From NCBI RefSeq assembly GCF_000026105.1, contig NC_008027.1, positions 4,360,501 through 4,424,500 of the forward strand: a stretch of DNA of 64,000 nt, written 5' to 3'. This document shows positions 8,256 through 16,874 of this stretch, piece after piece. The DNA comes from Pseudomonas entomophila L48 (GTDB lineage: Bacteria > Pseudomonadota > Gammaproteobacteria > Pseudomonadales > Pseudomonadaceae). The notes below the pieces were generated by a model. The model was given only the letters and a program-made list of their open reading frames with translations, did no database searches and was not told the DNA's origin. A program made the translations under genes and the position numbers. Position 1 is the first letter of the stretch, and each line of letters begins with the position of its first letter.

Positions 8256-9597
8256 CCACAGCGCCCCCGGCAACGGCCAATTCCGCAAATCCCTGCGCCT
8301 CTGGCATGTGGTGATCATCGGCCTGGCGTACCTCACGCCGATGACCGTGTTCGATACCTTCGGCATCGTCTCGGGCATCACCGCAGGCCATGTGCCCAGC
8401 GCCTACATCCTGGCCCTGCTAGGGATCCTCTTCACCGCAGTGAGCTACGGCACCCTGGTGCGACGCTTCCCGCAATCCGGCTCGGCCTACACCTACACCC
8501 AGCGTGCCATCAACCCGCACGTGGGCTTCCTGGTCGGCTGGTCGTCGCTGCTGGACTACCTGTTGCTGCCCATGGTCAACGCGCTGCTGGCCAAGCTCTA
8601 CCTGTCAGCGATGTTCCCCGAGGTGCCGGGCTGGGTGTGGGTGACCGGCTTCGTCACCCTGATCAGCCTGATCAACATGCGCAGCGTCAACCTGGTGGCG
8701 CATTTCAACCTGCTGTTCGTCGTCGTGCAGGTGGCGATCATTGCCGTGTTCCTCTACCTCTGCTGGCGCGGCCTGGGCCACGGCGAGGGGCTAGGCACCG
8801 CCTGGAGCCTGGTGCCGTTCGCCGATGACCAGACCCAGTTCGCCGCGCTGGCCGCCGGCGCGACCATCCTGTGCTTCTCGTTCCTGGGCTTCGATGCGGT
8901 GACTTGCCTGTCGGAAGAGACCCGCAACCCAGGCAAGACCATCCCCCGGGCGATCTTCCTCACGGCCTTGATCGGCGGCGCGGTGTTCATCCTGGTGTCG
9001 TACTTCATCCAGGCCTACTTCCCGACCATGGCGCGCTTCCACGACCAGGAAGCGGCCCTGCCGGAAATCGCCCTGTACGTCGGCGGCAAACTGTTCCAGT
9101 CGGTGTTCATCGCCTGCACGGTGATCAACACCATCGCCTCGGGCCTGGCCTCGCAGACCAGCGTCTCGCGCCTGCTGTACGTGATGGGCCGCGACAACGT
9201 GATCCCGGCCAGCGTGTTCGCCCGCCTGCACGCGCGCTACAAGACCCCGGTGATGAACATCGCGGTGGTTGGCCTGATCTCGCTGTCGGCGATCTTCTTC
9301 GACCTGGTCACCGCCACCTCGATCATCAACTTCGGCGCGCTGGTGGCGTTCAGCTTCGTCAACCTGTCGGTGATCAACCACTGCTATATCCGCGAGGGCC
9401 AGAACAAGGGCCTGACGAACAACCTCAAGTATCTGGTGGCGCCGACGATAGGCTTCTGCATCATCGTCTCGCTGTGGCTGGACCTGAACCAGAACTCGCT
9501 GCTGTTCGGCGGGATCTGGGCCGCGCTCGGGGTGCTGTACCTGGCCTGGCTGACCAAGGCCTTCCGGGTCGCACCGCCCAACTACGTCGCTGAATGA
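8245..9597 (+). CDS. APC-superfamily amino acid/polyamine permease
   Basis: A 450-aa inner-membrane transporter with about 12 helices. The first helix begins near residue 20 ([33 protein letters not shown]) and shows the family's broken-helix GxxxP-like region. Later motifs include [25 protein letters not shown], typical of APC transporters. The start follows CAGGAGAG. The gene directly precedes a chemoreceptor on the same strand with a 66-base gap. In P. putida a permease next to the polyamine receptor McpU has this order, so a polyamine or amino acid substrate is a reasonable guess, not shown by sequence. Confidence 0.88.
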   Translation: MQPDHSAPGNGQFRKSLRLWHVVIIGLAYLTPMTVFDTFGIVSGITAGHVPSAYILALLGILFTAVSYGTLVRRFPQSGSAYTYTQRAINPHVGFLVGWSSLLDYLLLPMVNALLAKLYLSAMFPEVPGWVWVTGFVTLISLINMRSVNLVAHFNLLFVVVQVAIIAVFLYLCWRGLGHGEGLGTAWSLVPFADDQTQFAALAAGATILCFSFLGFDAVTCLSEETRNPGKTIPRAIFLTALIGGAVFILVSYFIQAYFPTMARFHDQEAALPEIALYVGGKLFQSVFIACTVINTIASGLASQTSVSRLLYVMGRDNVIPASVFARLHARYKTPVMNIAVVGLISLSAIFFDLVTATSIINFGALVAFSFVNLSVINHCYIREGQNKGLTNNLKYLVAPTIGFCIIVSLWLDLNQNSLLFGGIWAALGVLYLAWLTKAFRVAPPNYVAE

Positions 9598-9663
9598 CAC
9601 CCGCCCACGACAACGCCCGCGCCTGACCGCGGGCGTTGTGCTTGAACCAAAAGGAACGTCACC

Positions 9664-11730
9664 ATGCCGCTGCGTCGCCTCTCCATCCAGTGGAAGATCA
9701 CCTTGCTGGCCGGCCTGTGCCTGTTGGCCATCGTCGCCCTGCTGGTCGCCACCTCGCTCACCCAGGCCAGGCGCAGCGCGGCGCTGGTCAGCCAGGCCAA
9801 CGCCGAGATGCTCGAGCACAGCGCGCGCCTGCGCCTGCAGGCCCACGCCGAGACCCAGGCGCTGCGCATCCAGCGTTATTTCATGGATGCCTACCAGTAC
9901 GGCAACGGCTTCGCCCGGCTGGTACAAGTGCTCAAGGCACGCGGTGACGGCGACCTGCGCGCCACACTGACCGCCCAGGCCCGCAACGCCCTGGCGGGCA
10001 ACCCTGACCTGACCGGGCTGTACCTGGTCTTCGAACCCAATGCCCTGGACCACCAGGACAGCCGCTTCGTCGCCCAGGCAGAGCTGGGCAGCAACGACAG
10101 CGGGCGCTTCTCGCTGTACTGGTCGCAATCGAGCCCTGGCGAGCTGCAAGCGGAAGCCATGCCCGAGTCGATGTTGGCCGACACCACGGTCGGCGCCAAC
10201 GGCTCCCCCTACAACCGCTGGCTGACCTGCCCGCAACAGACTGCCAAGGCCTGCGTACTCGACCCTTACTTCGACGAGGTAAACGGTCGCCAGGTACTGA
10301 TGACCAGCATCGCTCTGCCACTGCTCGAAGGCGGCAAGGTGGTTGGCGTGGTCGGCCTGGACATCGGCCTGGACAACTTGCAGCAACTGAGCCTGGATGG
10401 CCGCAAGGAACTGTTCGACGGCCAAGGGCAGGTCAGTATCGTCAGCCCTGTCGGGTTGCTGGCCGGCAACAGCCGCGATGCCAGCAAACTGGCCAAGCCC
10501 CTGGCGCAAACCGTGGCCGACGGCCTGCTACGCGTCGCCCGACCGTTCACCCCGATTCCTGACGCCGCACCCTGGCAAGTGTTGCTGGAACTGCACGAAC
10601 AGGTGCTGCAGGCACCGGCGGTAGCCCTCAACCAGCGCCTGGACGCCCATAACCAGAGCGCCAACCTGAGCAGTCTGCTGATCGGCCTGGGCGCGGCAAT
10701 CGTGGGCCTGCTGCTGGTGTGGCTGACCGCCCGCGGCGTGACCCGGCCGATCCTCGCCGTGGCCGCGCGGCTGAAGGATATCGCCAGCGGCGAAGGCGAC
10801 CTGACGCGCCGCCTGGACTACGCCCGCGACGACGAACTGGGCCAGTTGACGGGCTGGTTCAACCGTTTCCTCGACAAGCTCCAGCCGGTGATCGCCCAGG
10901 TCAAGGGCTCGCTGCAGGAAGCCCGCGGCACCGCCGACCAGTCGGCGGTGATCGCCAGCCAGACCAGCGCCGGCATGCAGCAGCAGCACCGCGAAATCGA
11001 ACAGGTGGCCACCGCCGCCAACGAGATGAGTGCCACCGCCCAGGACGTCGCCCACAACGCTTCGCAGGCCGCCCAGGCCGCCCGTGGTGCCGACCAGGCA
11101 GCCCGCGAAGGGCTGGCACTGGTCGACGCCAATCGCCAGGCCATTGATCGGCTGGCCAGCGGCATGGACACCGCGATGCAGGAAGCACGCACGCTGGAAA
11201 GCCGCAGCGAGCAGATTGGCTCGGTATTGGAGGTGATCCGCGCCATCGCCGAGCAGACCAACCTGCTGGCGCTCAACGCCGCCATCGAGGCGGCCCGAGC
11301 TGGCGAAGCGGGGCGTGGTTTTGCCGTGGTCGCCGACGAAGTACGCAACCTGGCGCAACGCACCCAGGTGTCGGTGGAAGAGATCCGCCAGGTGATCGAA
11401 GGCCTGCAACAGGGTACCCGGGATGTGGTCGAGGCCATGCATGGCGGCCAGCGCCAGGCCCAGGACAGCGCCACGCAGATGGAACAGACCCTGCCCGCCC
11501 TGCGGCGCATCGGCGAGGCGGTGGCGGTGATCACCGACATGAACCTGCAGATCGCCTCGGCGGCCGAGGAGCAGAGCGCGGTGGCCGAGGAAGTGAACCG
11601 TAACGTGGCCGGAATCCGCGATGTGACCGAGTCGTTGTCGGGGCAGGCCGACGAATCGGCGCGGATCAGTCAGGCCCTGAACCGCCTGGCCAACCAGCAG
11701 CAGGCGTTGATGGAGCAGTTCCGGGTATAA
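9664..11730 (+). CDS. Methyl-accepting chemotaxis receptor with dCache sensor domain
   Basis: A 688-aa transmembrane chemoreceptor. TM1 is at residues 13-32, the periplasmic double-Cache domain at about 35-330 ([14 protein letters not shown] and [17 protein letters not shown] are typical strands), TM2 at 336-356, HAMP at about 357-410, and the cytoplasmic signalling coiled coil follows. The conserved hairpin tip [20 protein letters not shown] is near 529-548, so it can couple to CheW/CheA. Gene order resembles the P. putida polyamine receptor McpU (relative of P. aeruginosa TlpQ). Ligand assignment is by position and memory only. No C-terminal CheR-docking pentapeptide is visible. Confidence 0.93.
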   Translation: MPLRRLSIQWKITLLAGLCLLAIVALLVATSLTQARRSAALVSQANAEMLEHSARLRLQAHAETQALRIQRYFMDAYQYGNGFARLVQVLKARGDGDLRATLTAQARNALAGNPDLTGLYLVFEPNALDHQDSRFVAQAELGSNDSGRFSLYWSQSSPGELQAEAMPESMLADTTVGANGSPYNRWLTCPQQTAKACVLDPYFDEVNGRQVLMTSIALPLLEGGKVVGVVGLDIGLDNLQQLSLDGRKELFDGQGQVSIVSPVGLLAGNSRDASKLAKPLAQTVADGLLRVARPFTPIPDAAPWQVLLELHEQVLQAPAVALNQRLDAHNQSANLSSLLIGLGAAIVGLLLVWLTARGVTRPILAVAARLKDIASGEGDLTRRLDYARDDELGQLTGWFNRFLDKLQPVIAQVKGSLQEARGTADQSAVIASQTSAGMQQQHREIEQVATAANEMSATAQDVAHNASQAAQAARGADQAAREGLALVDANRQAIDRLASGMDTAMQEARTLESRSEQIGSVLEVIRAIAEQTNLLALNAAIEAARAGEAGRGFAVVADEVRNLAQRTQVSVEEIRQVIEGLQQGTRDVVEAMHGGQRQAQDSATQMEQTLPALRRIGEAVAVITDMNLQIASAAEEQSAVAEEVNRNVAGIRDVTESLSGQADESARISQALNRLANQQQALMEQFRV

Positions 11731-11752
11731 GCCGACGCCCATCGTACACCTC

Positions 11753-11837
11753 TGTAGGAGCGGCTTCAGCCGCGATCACCCGCACAGCGGGTGCCAGACG
11801 CCGCGTCGCCTGCATCGCGGCTGAAGCCGCTCCTACA
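11753..11837. repeat. REPIN (85-nt inverted REP doublet), copy B
   Basis: It has the same 24-base arms and total length as the element at 4651-4735, and differs at only about six internal positions. It lies just after the chemoreceptor stop and before the phosphoethanolamine transferase. The internal changes keep or rebuild small stems (CACCCGC..GCGGGTG), as expected for elements held by structure. Confidence 0.92.
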
Positions 11838-11959
11838 GGGTCGACGCCACACCGAGACTTTCATGTCGCGTTGACGTTCTTTTCACGCAGCCTGCATTAG
11901 CGTCGCCTCCCTTACCGCCGCTCGCCGGATCCGGCATTTTCAGGCTCATCGAGGCATAC

Positions 11960-13726
11960 GTGTCGACTTCTTCTACCTCCCCCCGCAAACGCATGGACTG
12001 GGCCGGCCTGGGTTGGCTGCTGCTGTTTTTCTGGTACTTCTCCGGTGTTACCCAGGCCCTGCTGCTGTTCAGCGGCACCACTGGCTTCGCCGGCTTCCGT
12101 GACGCCTTCATCCTCAGCAGTCTATGGTTGACCCCTGTGCTGTTGCTGCCGCGCCTGACCCGCCCGCTGTCCGCGCTGATCGGGTTGGTACTGTGGGCTT
12201 CGTCGCTGGTGGGCTTGAGCTACTTCGGCATCTATCACCAGGAGTTTTCACAGAGCGTCATCTTCGTGATGTTCGAATCGAACACCGCTGAAGCCAGCGA
12301 ATACTTCAGCCAGTACTTCAGTGTCACCCTGTGCCTGGCGCTGTTGCTCTATACGGTCGTTGCCGTATTGCTTTGGCGACGCATCCGACCGGTCACCCTG
12401 CCCCTGCACACTCGCCTGCCACTGGTCATCGCACTGCTGGCCGCGCTCCTGGTCTACCCCTTCTACAAGCAGATGGTCACCCAGGAACGCTCGTTCGCCG
12501 ATGCCCGGGAAAAGGTCGAACAGCGCATGGAACCCGCCGTGCCGTGGCAACTGGTGGTCGGCTACCGGCAGTACCGCCAGCAACTGGACAACATGCAGGA
12601 ACTGCTTGACCAGAACGCCGCACTGCCTCCGCTGCAAGGCCTGAAGGACAACAATGGCGACACGCCTCGCACCCTGGTGCTGGTACTGGGCGAGTCCACC
12701 ACCCGCGAACACATGCACCTGTATGGCTACAACCGCGACACCACCCCCAACCTCGATGCCCTGGCTGCCAGCGACAAGGGCCTGACGGTATTTCGCAACG
12801 TCGTCTCGCCTCGCCCCTATACCATCGAGGTGATGCAGCAGATCCTGACCTTCGGCGACGAAGAGCACCCTGACCGCTTCCTCACCGATCCGTCACTGAT
12901 CAACCTGATGAAACAGGCAGGCTACAAGACCTTCTGGATCACCAACCAGCAGACCATGACCAAGCGCAACACCATGCTCACCACCTTCTCCCAGCAGACG
13001 GACGAGCCGGTGTACCTGAACAACCAGCGCAACCAGAATGCCAGCCAGTACGACGACGTGGTGCTGCCTCCCTTTGAAAAGGCCCTGCAGGACCCGGCGC
13101 CGAAGAAGCTGATCATTGTCCACTTGCTCGGTACGCACATGGACTACCGCTACCGTTACCCGGCGCAGTACGAGCACTTCAAGGACAACCAGGGGGCACC
13201 CACGGCGCTGTCGCCTGACCAGGTCGAAACCTACAACTTCTACGACAACGCGGTGCGCTACAACGACTTCGTGGTGTCCAGCCTGATCAAGCGCTATTCG
13301 GCGAGCACCCCGAACGGCTTCCTGCTGTACCTGTCCGACCATGGCGAGGACGTCTACAGTTCGGGCAACCACGACCGCCTGGGCCGCAATGAAGGCGATC
13401 CGACCCGGCCGATGTACACCATCCCGTTCCTGCTCTGGACTTCACCGAGCTGGCAAGCCAGCCACCCACGCGACCTGCAGGCGGCAGCCGCACGCCCGTA
13501 CAGCAGTGCGCACCTGATCCATACGCTGTCCGACCTGGCCGGCCTCAGCTACGACCTTTACGAGCCGGCCAAGAGCGTGGTCAACGATCAGTTCGTCGCC
13601 ACACCGCGCTGGATCGGTAACCCCTACGCGAAGAATGGCCTGCATGACTTCGACCAGTTGCCTACCGGCAAGGCCGACAAGCAGCAGACAGTCAGCAACG
13701 ACATGCCGAAGCCGGGCAAGATCTGA
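11960..13726 (+). CDS. cptA: Phosphoethanolamine transferase, CptA/EptC type
   Basis: A 588-aa inner-membrane enzyme that moves phosphoethanolamine from phosphatidylethanolamine to lipopolysaccharide, by analogy with CptA on the inner core. Four or five helices occupy residues 14-165, followed by a periplasmic sulfatase-fold domain. The nucleophile region is LVLGESTTREHMHLYGY (T247/T248), and metal and substrate motifs SDHGED (459-464) and GNHDR follow. The start is GTG at 11960 behind a GAGG site. Its role in resistance to cationic peptides fits a locus next to a peptide export system, but core modification is also a housekeeping trait. Confidence 0.88.
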   Translation: MSTSSTSPRKRMDWAGLGWLLLFFWYFSGVTQALLLFSGTTGFAGFRDAFILSSLWLTPVLLLPRLTRPLSALIGLVLWASSLVGLSYFGIYHQEFSQSVIFVMFESNTAEASEYFSQYFSVTLCLALLLYTVVAVLLWRRIRPVTLPLHTRLPLVIALLAALLVYPFYKQMVTQERSFADAREKVEQRMEPAVPWQLVVGYRQYRQQLDNMQELLDQNAALPPLQGLKDNNGDTPRTLVLVLGESTTREHMHLYGYNRDTTPNLDALAASDKGLTVFRNVVSPRPYTIEVMQQILTFGDEEHPDRFLTDPSLINLMKQAGYKTFWITNQQTMTKRNTMLTTFSQQTDEPVYLNNQRNQNASQYDDVVLPPFEKALQDPAPKKLIIVHLLGTHMDYRYRYPAQYEHFKDNQGAPTALSPDQVETYNFYDNAVRYNDFVVSSLIKRYSASTPNGFLLYLSDHGEDVYSSGNHDRLGRNEGDPTRPMYTIPFLLWTSPSWQASHPRDLQAAAARPYSSAHLIHTLSDLAGLSYDLYEPAKSVVNDQFVATPRWIGNPYAKNGLHDFDQLPTGKADKQQTVSNDMPKPGKI

Positions 13727-13768
13727 GCGGGAAGGTGGCGCGGAGCCTGGCACCGGCTTTGCCGGTGT

Positions 13769-13792
13769 TCGCCAGCAAGGCTGGCTCCTACG
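13769..13792. repeat. Single REP element
   Basis: TTCGCCAGCAAGGCTGGCTC followed by CTAC is a lone REP core in the convergent gap between cptA and the acetyltransferase gene. A small palindrome, CACCGGC..GCCGGTG, precedes it at 13751-13767. Confidence 0.75.
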
Positions 13793-13813
13793 GGGGCGGC
13801 GTAATGCCTTTGA

Positions 13814-14446
13814 TCAAGGCGTGGAAACTTCCTGGCGCTTGCGTGCGTAGTCGAGGAAGGCGTCCAGGTCGCCACTGCTGAGCATGCGCGCCACCGCCTT
13901 CACTTCATCGACCGGCCAATCCCACCAGGCCGCCTCGAGCAGCGCCTCGCGTACCGGCTCGTCAAAGCGCCAGCGGATGAACTTGCAGGGGTTGCCCCCC
14001 ACCACCGCGTAAGGCGGCACGTCGCGTGTGACCATGGCGCCGGCAGCAACGATCGCGCCATGACCAATGGTCACCCCGGAGAGAATCATTGCATTGGTGC
14101 AGATCCAGCAGTCGCTGCCGATCACCACATCGCCCTTGCTTGGGGCATAGTCCTTGATATCGTCCAGCCCCTTGATCATGGCCGGAAACGGATAGGTGGT
14201 CAGCCAGTCCGTGCGATGCTCACCGCCCAGCAACACCTGCACTCCCGCGGCAATCGAGGTGTAGTTGCCGATACGCAGCACCGCATCGTCACCGAACTCG
14301 GTGACCACCGGCGTGCCATAGCTGCCCACGCCCACGCTGGCGCGGGGGTAGCTCAAGCGGATCTTCTCCGCCGCCCGGTCGAGTTTATCCATGGCGCGCA
14401 GGCGTTTGCGCTCCCGGCGATTGATCAGTTTCTGCCAGAAATTCAA
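13814..14446 (-). CDS. Hexapeptide-repeat acetyltransferase (XAT/CatB type)
   Basis: About 210 aa. Left-handed beta-helix turns are visible as repeated I/V-G-x-x triplets: VLRIGNYTSIAAGVQVLLGGEHRTDW and VVIGSDCWICTNAMILSGVTIGHGAIVAAGAMVTRDVPPYAVVGGNPCKFIR. The histidine in GGEHRTDW is at the place of the catalytic base of xenobiotic acetyltransferases. The C-terminal helix region has EAAWWDWPVDEV. Neighbourhood with a glycosyltransferase favours sugar O-acetylation over drug inactivation. The start is uncertain: TTG at 14446, 35 bases after the GT stop, keeps the usual basic N-terminus. ATG at 14392 is the alternative. Confidence 0.82.
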   Translation of the reverse strand: MNFWQKLINRRERKRLRAMDKLDRAAEKIRLSYPRASVGVGSYGTPVVTEFGDDAVLRIGNYTSIAAGVQVLLGGEHRTDWLTTYPFPAMIKGLDDIKDYAPSKGDVVIGSDCWICTNAMILSGVTIGHGAIVAAGAMVTRDVPPYAVVGGNPCKFIRWRFDEPVREALLEAAWWDWPVDEVKAVARMLSSGDLDAFLDYARKRQEVSTP

Positions 14447-14480
14447 GAAATGTACCCAGGAGCGAAGTTGGAAGGAATCA

Positions 14481-15365
14481 TCAACGGTGGAACAACAGGC
14501 GTTTGATACGCCTGAAGGTGGTCTTGTTGTAATGGCGCAGCGGGATGCCACGCAGCAACTTCCAGGCGTAACCCTTGTCCGACACCACCGCGTACTTCAA
14601 GGCTTTGTGCACCAGCACCGAACGCCCCCAGGCGTAGGCCGGGTGTTCGCGATACGGGGCGATGGTCTTGAGGTCGGCCTCGAGCAGCACCTTGAACTTG
14701 CGCGACAGGTTGTTGGGATGACGCCGGTAACGTGTGACGCACACTGGAAGCTCGTGGATCTCGTAGCCCTGCGACGCAATGCGCAGGGTCATCTGGAAGT
14801 CCTGGACCTTGATCGACGGATCATAGAACTTCGCCGCCCGCATGGCTTCCATGCGGTACAGCGATGCCGGAGCGCCGATCACCACGGCATCGCGCAGGAT
14901 CTGCTCGAAGCTGAAGGTCTTGATCTCGCTGCGTTGCTGCACCTTGGTATCGCGGCCTTCCGTGTCCATGTAGGTGATCAGCGCGCCCACGCAACCGACT
15001 TGCGGGTGCTCGTCCAGATAACGGGCACGCACGCTGAGCGAATGCGGCAGCATGATGTCGTCCAGGTCCGGCGTCGACACATAGACGCCACGGGCATGGG
15101 CAAGCCCGGTATTCAGTGCACCGCTGACGCCCTGGTTGGCCTGGGTGAGGAGCGTGAAGTCGTAGGTCTTCTGGAGTTCGCGCAGCATTTCCACGCTACG
15201 GTCGCTCGAGCCATCATCGACGATTATGACTTCGAAGTTCGGATAATCCTGAGCAAAGATACTCTGCAGGGCTTCCAGCAGGTACTTCTCGGCGTTATAG
15301 CAGGGTGCCACGACAGAGATCAGCGGGGGCTGGGGCTCGGAGTGGTGCTCGCTTCCATGTGTCAT
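14481..15365 (-). CDS. Family 2 glycosyltransferase
   Basis: A 294-aa cytoplasmic GT-A fold enzyme. The N-terminal nucleotide-sugar region is ISVVAPCYNAEKYLLEALQSI, then FEVIIVDDGSSD (first Asp pair), and STPDLDDIMLP supplies the DxD-like metal motif. There are no transmembrane helices, so it acts on soluble or membrane-peripheral acceptors. It lies 159 bases downstream of the TolC-type gene on the same strand, with the acetyltransferase right behind it. Either it modifies surface polysaccharide or lipid, or it decorates the peptide exported by the adjacent system. The sequence alone does not decide. Confidence 0.9.
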   Translation of the reverse strand: MTHGSEHHSEPQPPLISVVAPCYNAEKYLLEALQSIFAQDYPNFEVIIVDDGSSDRSVEMLRELQKTYDFTLLTQANQGVSGALNTGLAHARGVYVSTPDLDDIMLPHSLSVRARYLDEHPQVGCVGALITYMDTEGRDTKVQQRSEIKTFSFEQILRDAVVIGAPASLYRMEAMRAAKFYDPSIKVQDFQMTLRIASQGYEIHELPVCVTRYRRHPNNLSRKFKVLLEADLKTIAPYREHPAYAWGRSVLVHKALKYAVVSDKGYAWKLLRGIPLRHYNKTTFRRIKRLLFHR

Positions 15366-15524
15366 TGATCTGAGGCGCCTCTGGCCGCGGTGGAATGGCC
15401 TCCCGACGGGCAACATGGCAGTGTTGCGCCGGGCGAATGAGAGTATTCGCGATCAGACAGTGAACACGACAAAGCCGGCATATGCAATGCCGCCCACGGA
15501 CATCCGTCCTGTGGGGGAGGATCG

Positions 15525-16874
15525 TCACTGCCCCAGTTGCCCCAGGTCCGCCGCCAACTGCAGCCTCGCGGTATACCATTCGACCACCGAACTGACCCGG
15601 CGCTGTTGCGCGCTCGCCAGGTCGTTTTGCGCATTCAGCAGCTCGATGATGCTCCCGACACCTGCCTTGTAGCGCCCCAATGCCACCCGATGCGACTGGC
15701 TGGCACTGTCGACCAGGCGCCGACTGATGGCCAGGGCCTGGGTGCGCGCCTCCAGGGCCTGGCGGCTGCGCCACACACTCAGGGCAATGCTGCGCTCGGC
15801 TTGCTGCAAGTCTTGCTCGCGCGCACCGGCTTCATATTCGGCGGCGCGGGTTCGGCGCCGGGCAAGGAAACCGTCGAAGATCGGCACGGTGACTTGCACG
15901 CCCACCGTCCAGGTTTCGATCTGCTGGCGCGAAGCTACCTGTTCCACGGGTGTATCGTCATGCCGATAACTGCTGTACAAGGCGATCTTCGGGCGCCCCT
16001 GGGCGCGTTCCGCATCAGCCCTGGCCAGGCTCGACGACCATTCGGCGCGGGCCTTCGCCACGGACGGATGGTTGAGCCTGGCCTGCTCCATCAGGGCATC
16101 GACGCTGGCCATGAAGGCCGCTTCCTGCCCCTCGGGCTCATTCAGGGCCTCGAGTTGCAGCGGCGTGGATGGCGAAAGGCTGAGCGCACTGGCAAGTACC
16201 CCCCGGGCCGTGGCCAGGTCACCCTCGGCCAGCACCCGCTCGAGCCGGGCCTGTTCGTAGGTAGTCTGCGCCTGCAAGCGGTCGGCCTGCTCGCCCGCGC
16301 CAGCCTGGTGCTTGGCGGTCGTCACCTTGAGGCTGTCGGCGGCCAGCGCCTCGATACTGCGCCGCGCTTCGAGCAACGCGCCATTGGCCTGCACCTGGTA
16401 GAACGCCTTGCTGGTGTCGAGCACCACCTGCTGGATCTTCGCCACCCGGCTGCTGCTGGCTGCATTGAGCAGTTGCCGGGCACTTTCCACCTTGGCTTCG
16501 CGCAAGCCGAAGTCGTACAGCACCCAGTTGAGGTTCACGCCATAACTGCTGGTACGCGCATCCAACGTGGAGTTGGCGTCGGAAAAGCCCTCGTAACGGG
16601 TCTTGCGGTTGGCCCTGCCACTGCTGACGACGCCCTGCAGCGTCGGCCAGTAGGCCGACTGCTCAGCCGCCATGCTGGCCTGGCTGCTGAGCTGCGTACG
16701 CCAGGCCGCTTCGATTTCAGGGTCGGCGCACAGGGCCATGGCCACCGCCCGCGACAGCCCCAGCGCCTCACCCGACCGCAAAGGCCCGGGGCACGCCTGC
16801 AATGATTCCCCAGCGGCCAGGCATGGCAGGCTGGACAGCGCAAGCACTGCGGCCAAGCGAAGCCCCAGGCTCAT
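15525..16874 (-). CDS. TolC-family outer-membrane channel of the peptide exporter
   Basis: A 449-aa outer-membrane factor with a signal peptide at residues 1-21 (ALSSLPCLAAGE). It shows the long duplicated helical and strand pattern of TolC: LSRAVAMALCADPEIEAAW near 39 and NWVLYDFGLREAKVESARQLL near 125 in the first half, then the second-half equivalents LMEQARLNHPSVAKARAEW and VPIFDGFLARRRTRAAEYE. Its ATG overlaps the stop of the ABC transporter (ATGA), which shows tight translational coupling. It completes a tripartite HlyD-ABC-TolC set that would carry substrate straight to the outside. Confidence 0.93.
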   Translation of the reverse strand: MSLGLRLAAVLALSSLPCLAAGESLQACPGPLRSGEALGLSRAVAMALCADPEIEAAWRTQLSSQASMAAEQSAYWPTLQGVVSSGRANRKTRYEGFSDANSTLDARTSSYGVNLNWVLYDFGLREAKVESARQLLNAASSSRVAKIQQVVLDTSKAFYQVQANGALLEARRSIEALAADSLKVTTAKHQAGAGEQADRLQAQTTYEQARLERVLAEGDLATARGVLASALSLSPSTPLQLEALNEPEGQEAAFMASVDALMEQARLNHPSVAKARAEWSSSLARADAERAQGRPKIALYSSYRHDDTPVEQVASRQQIETWTVGVQVTVPIFDGFLARRRTRAAEYEAGAREQDLQQAERSIALSVWRSRQALEARTQALAISRRLVDSASQSHRVALGRYKAGVGSIIELLNAQNDLASAQQRRVSSVVEWYTARLQLAADLGQLGQ

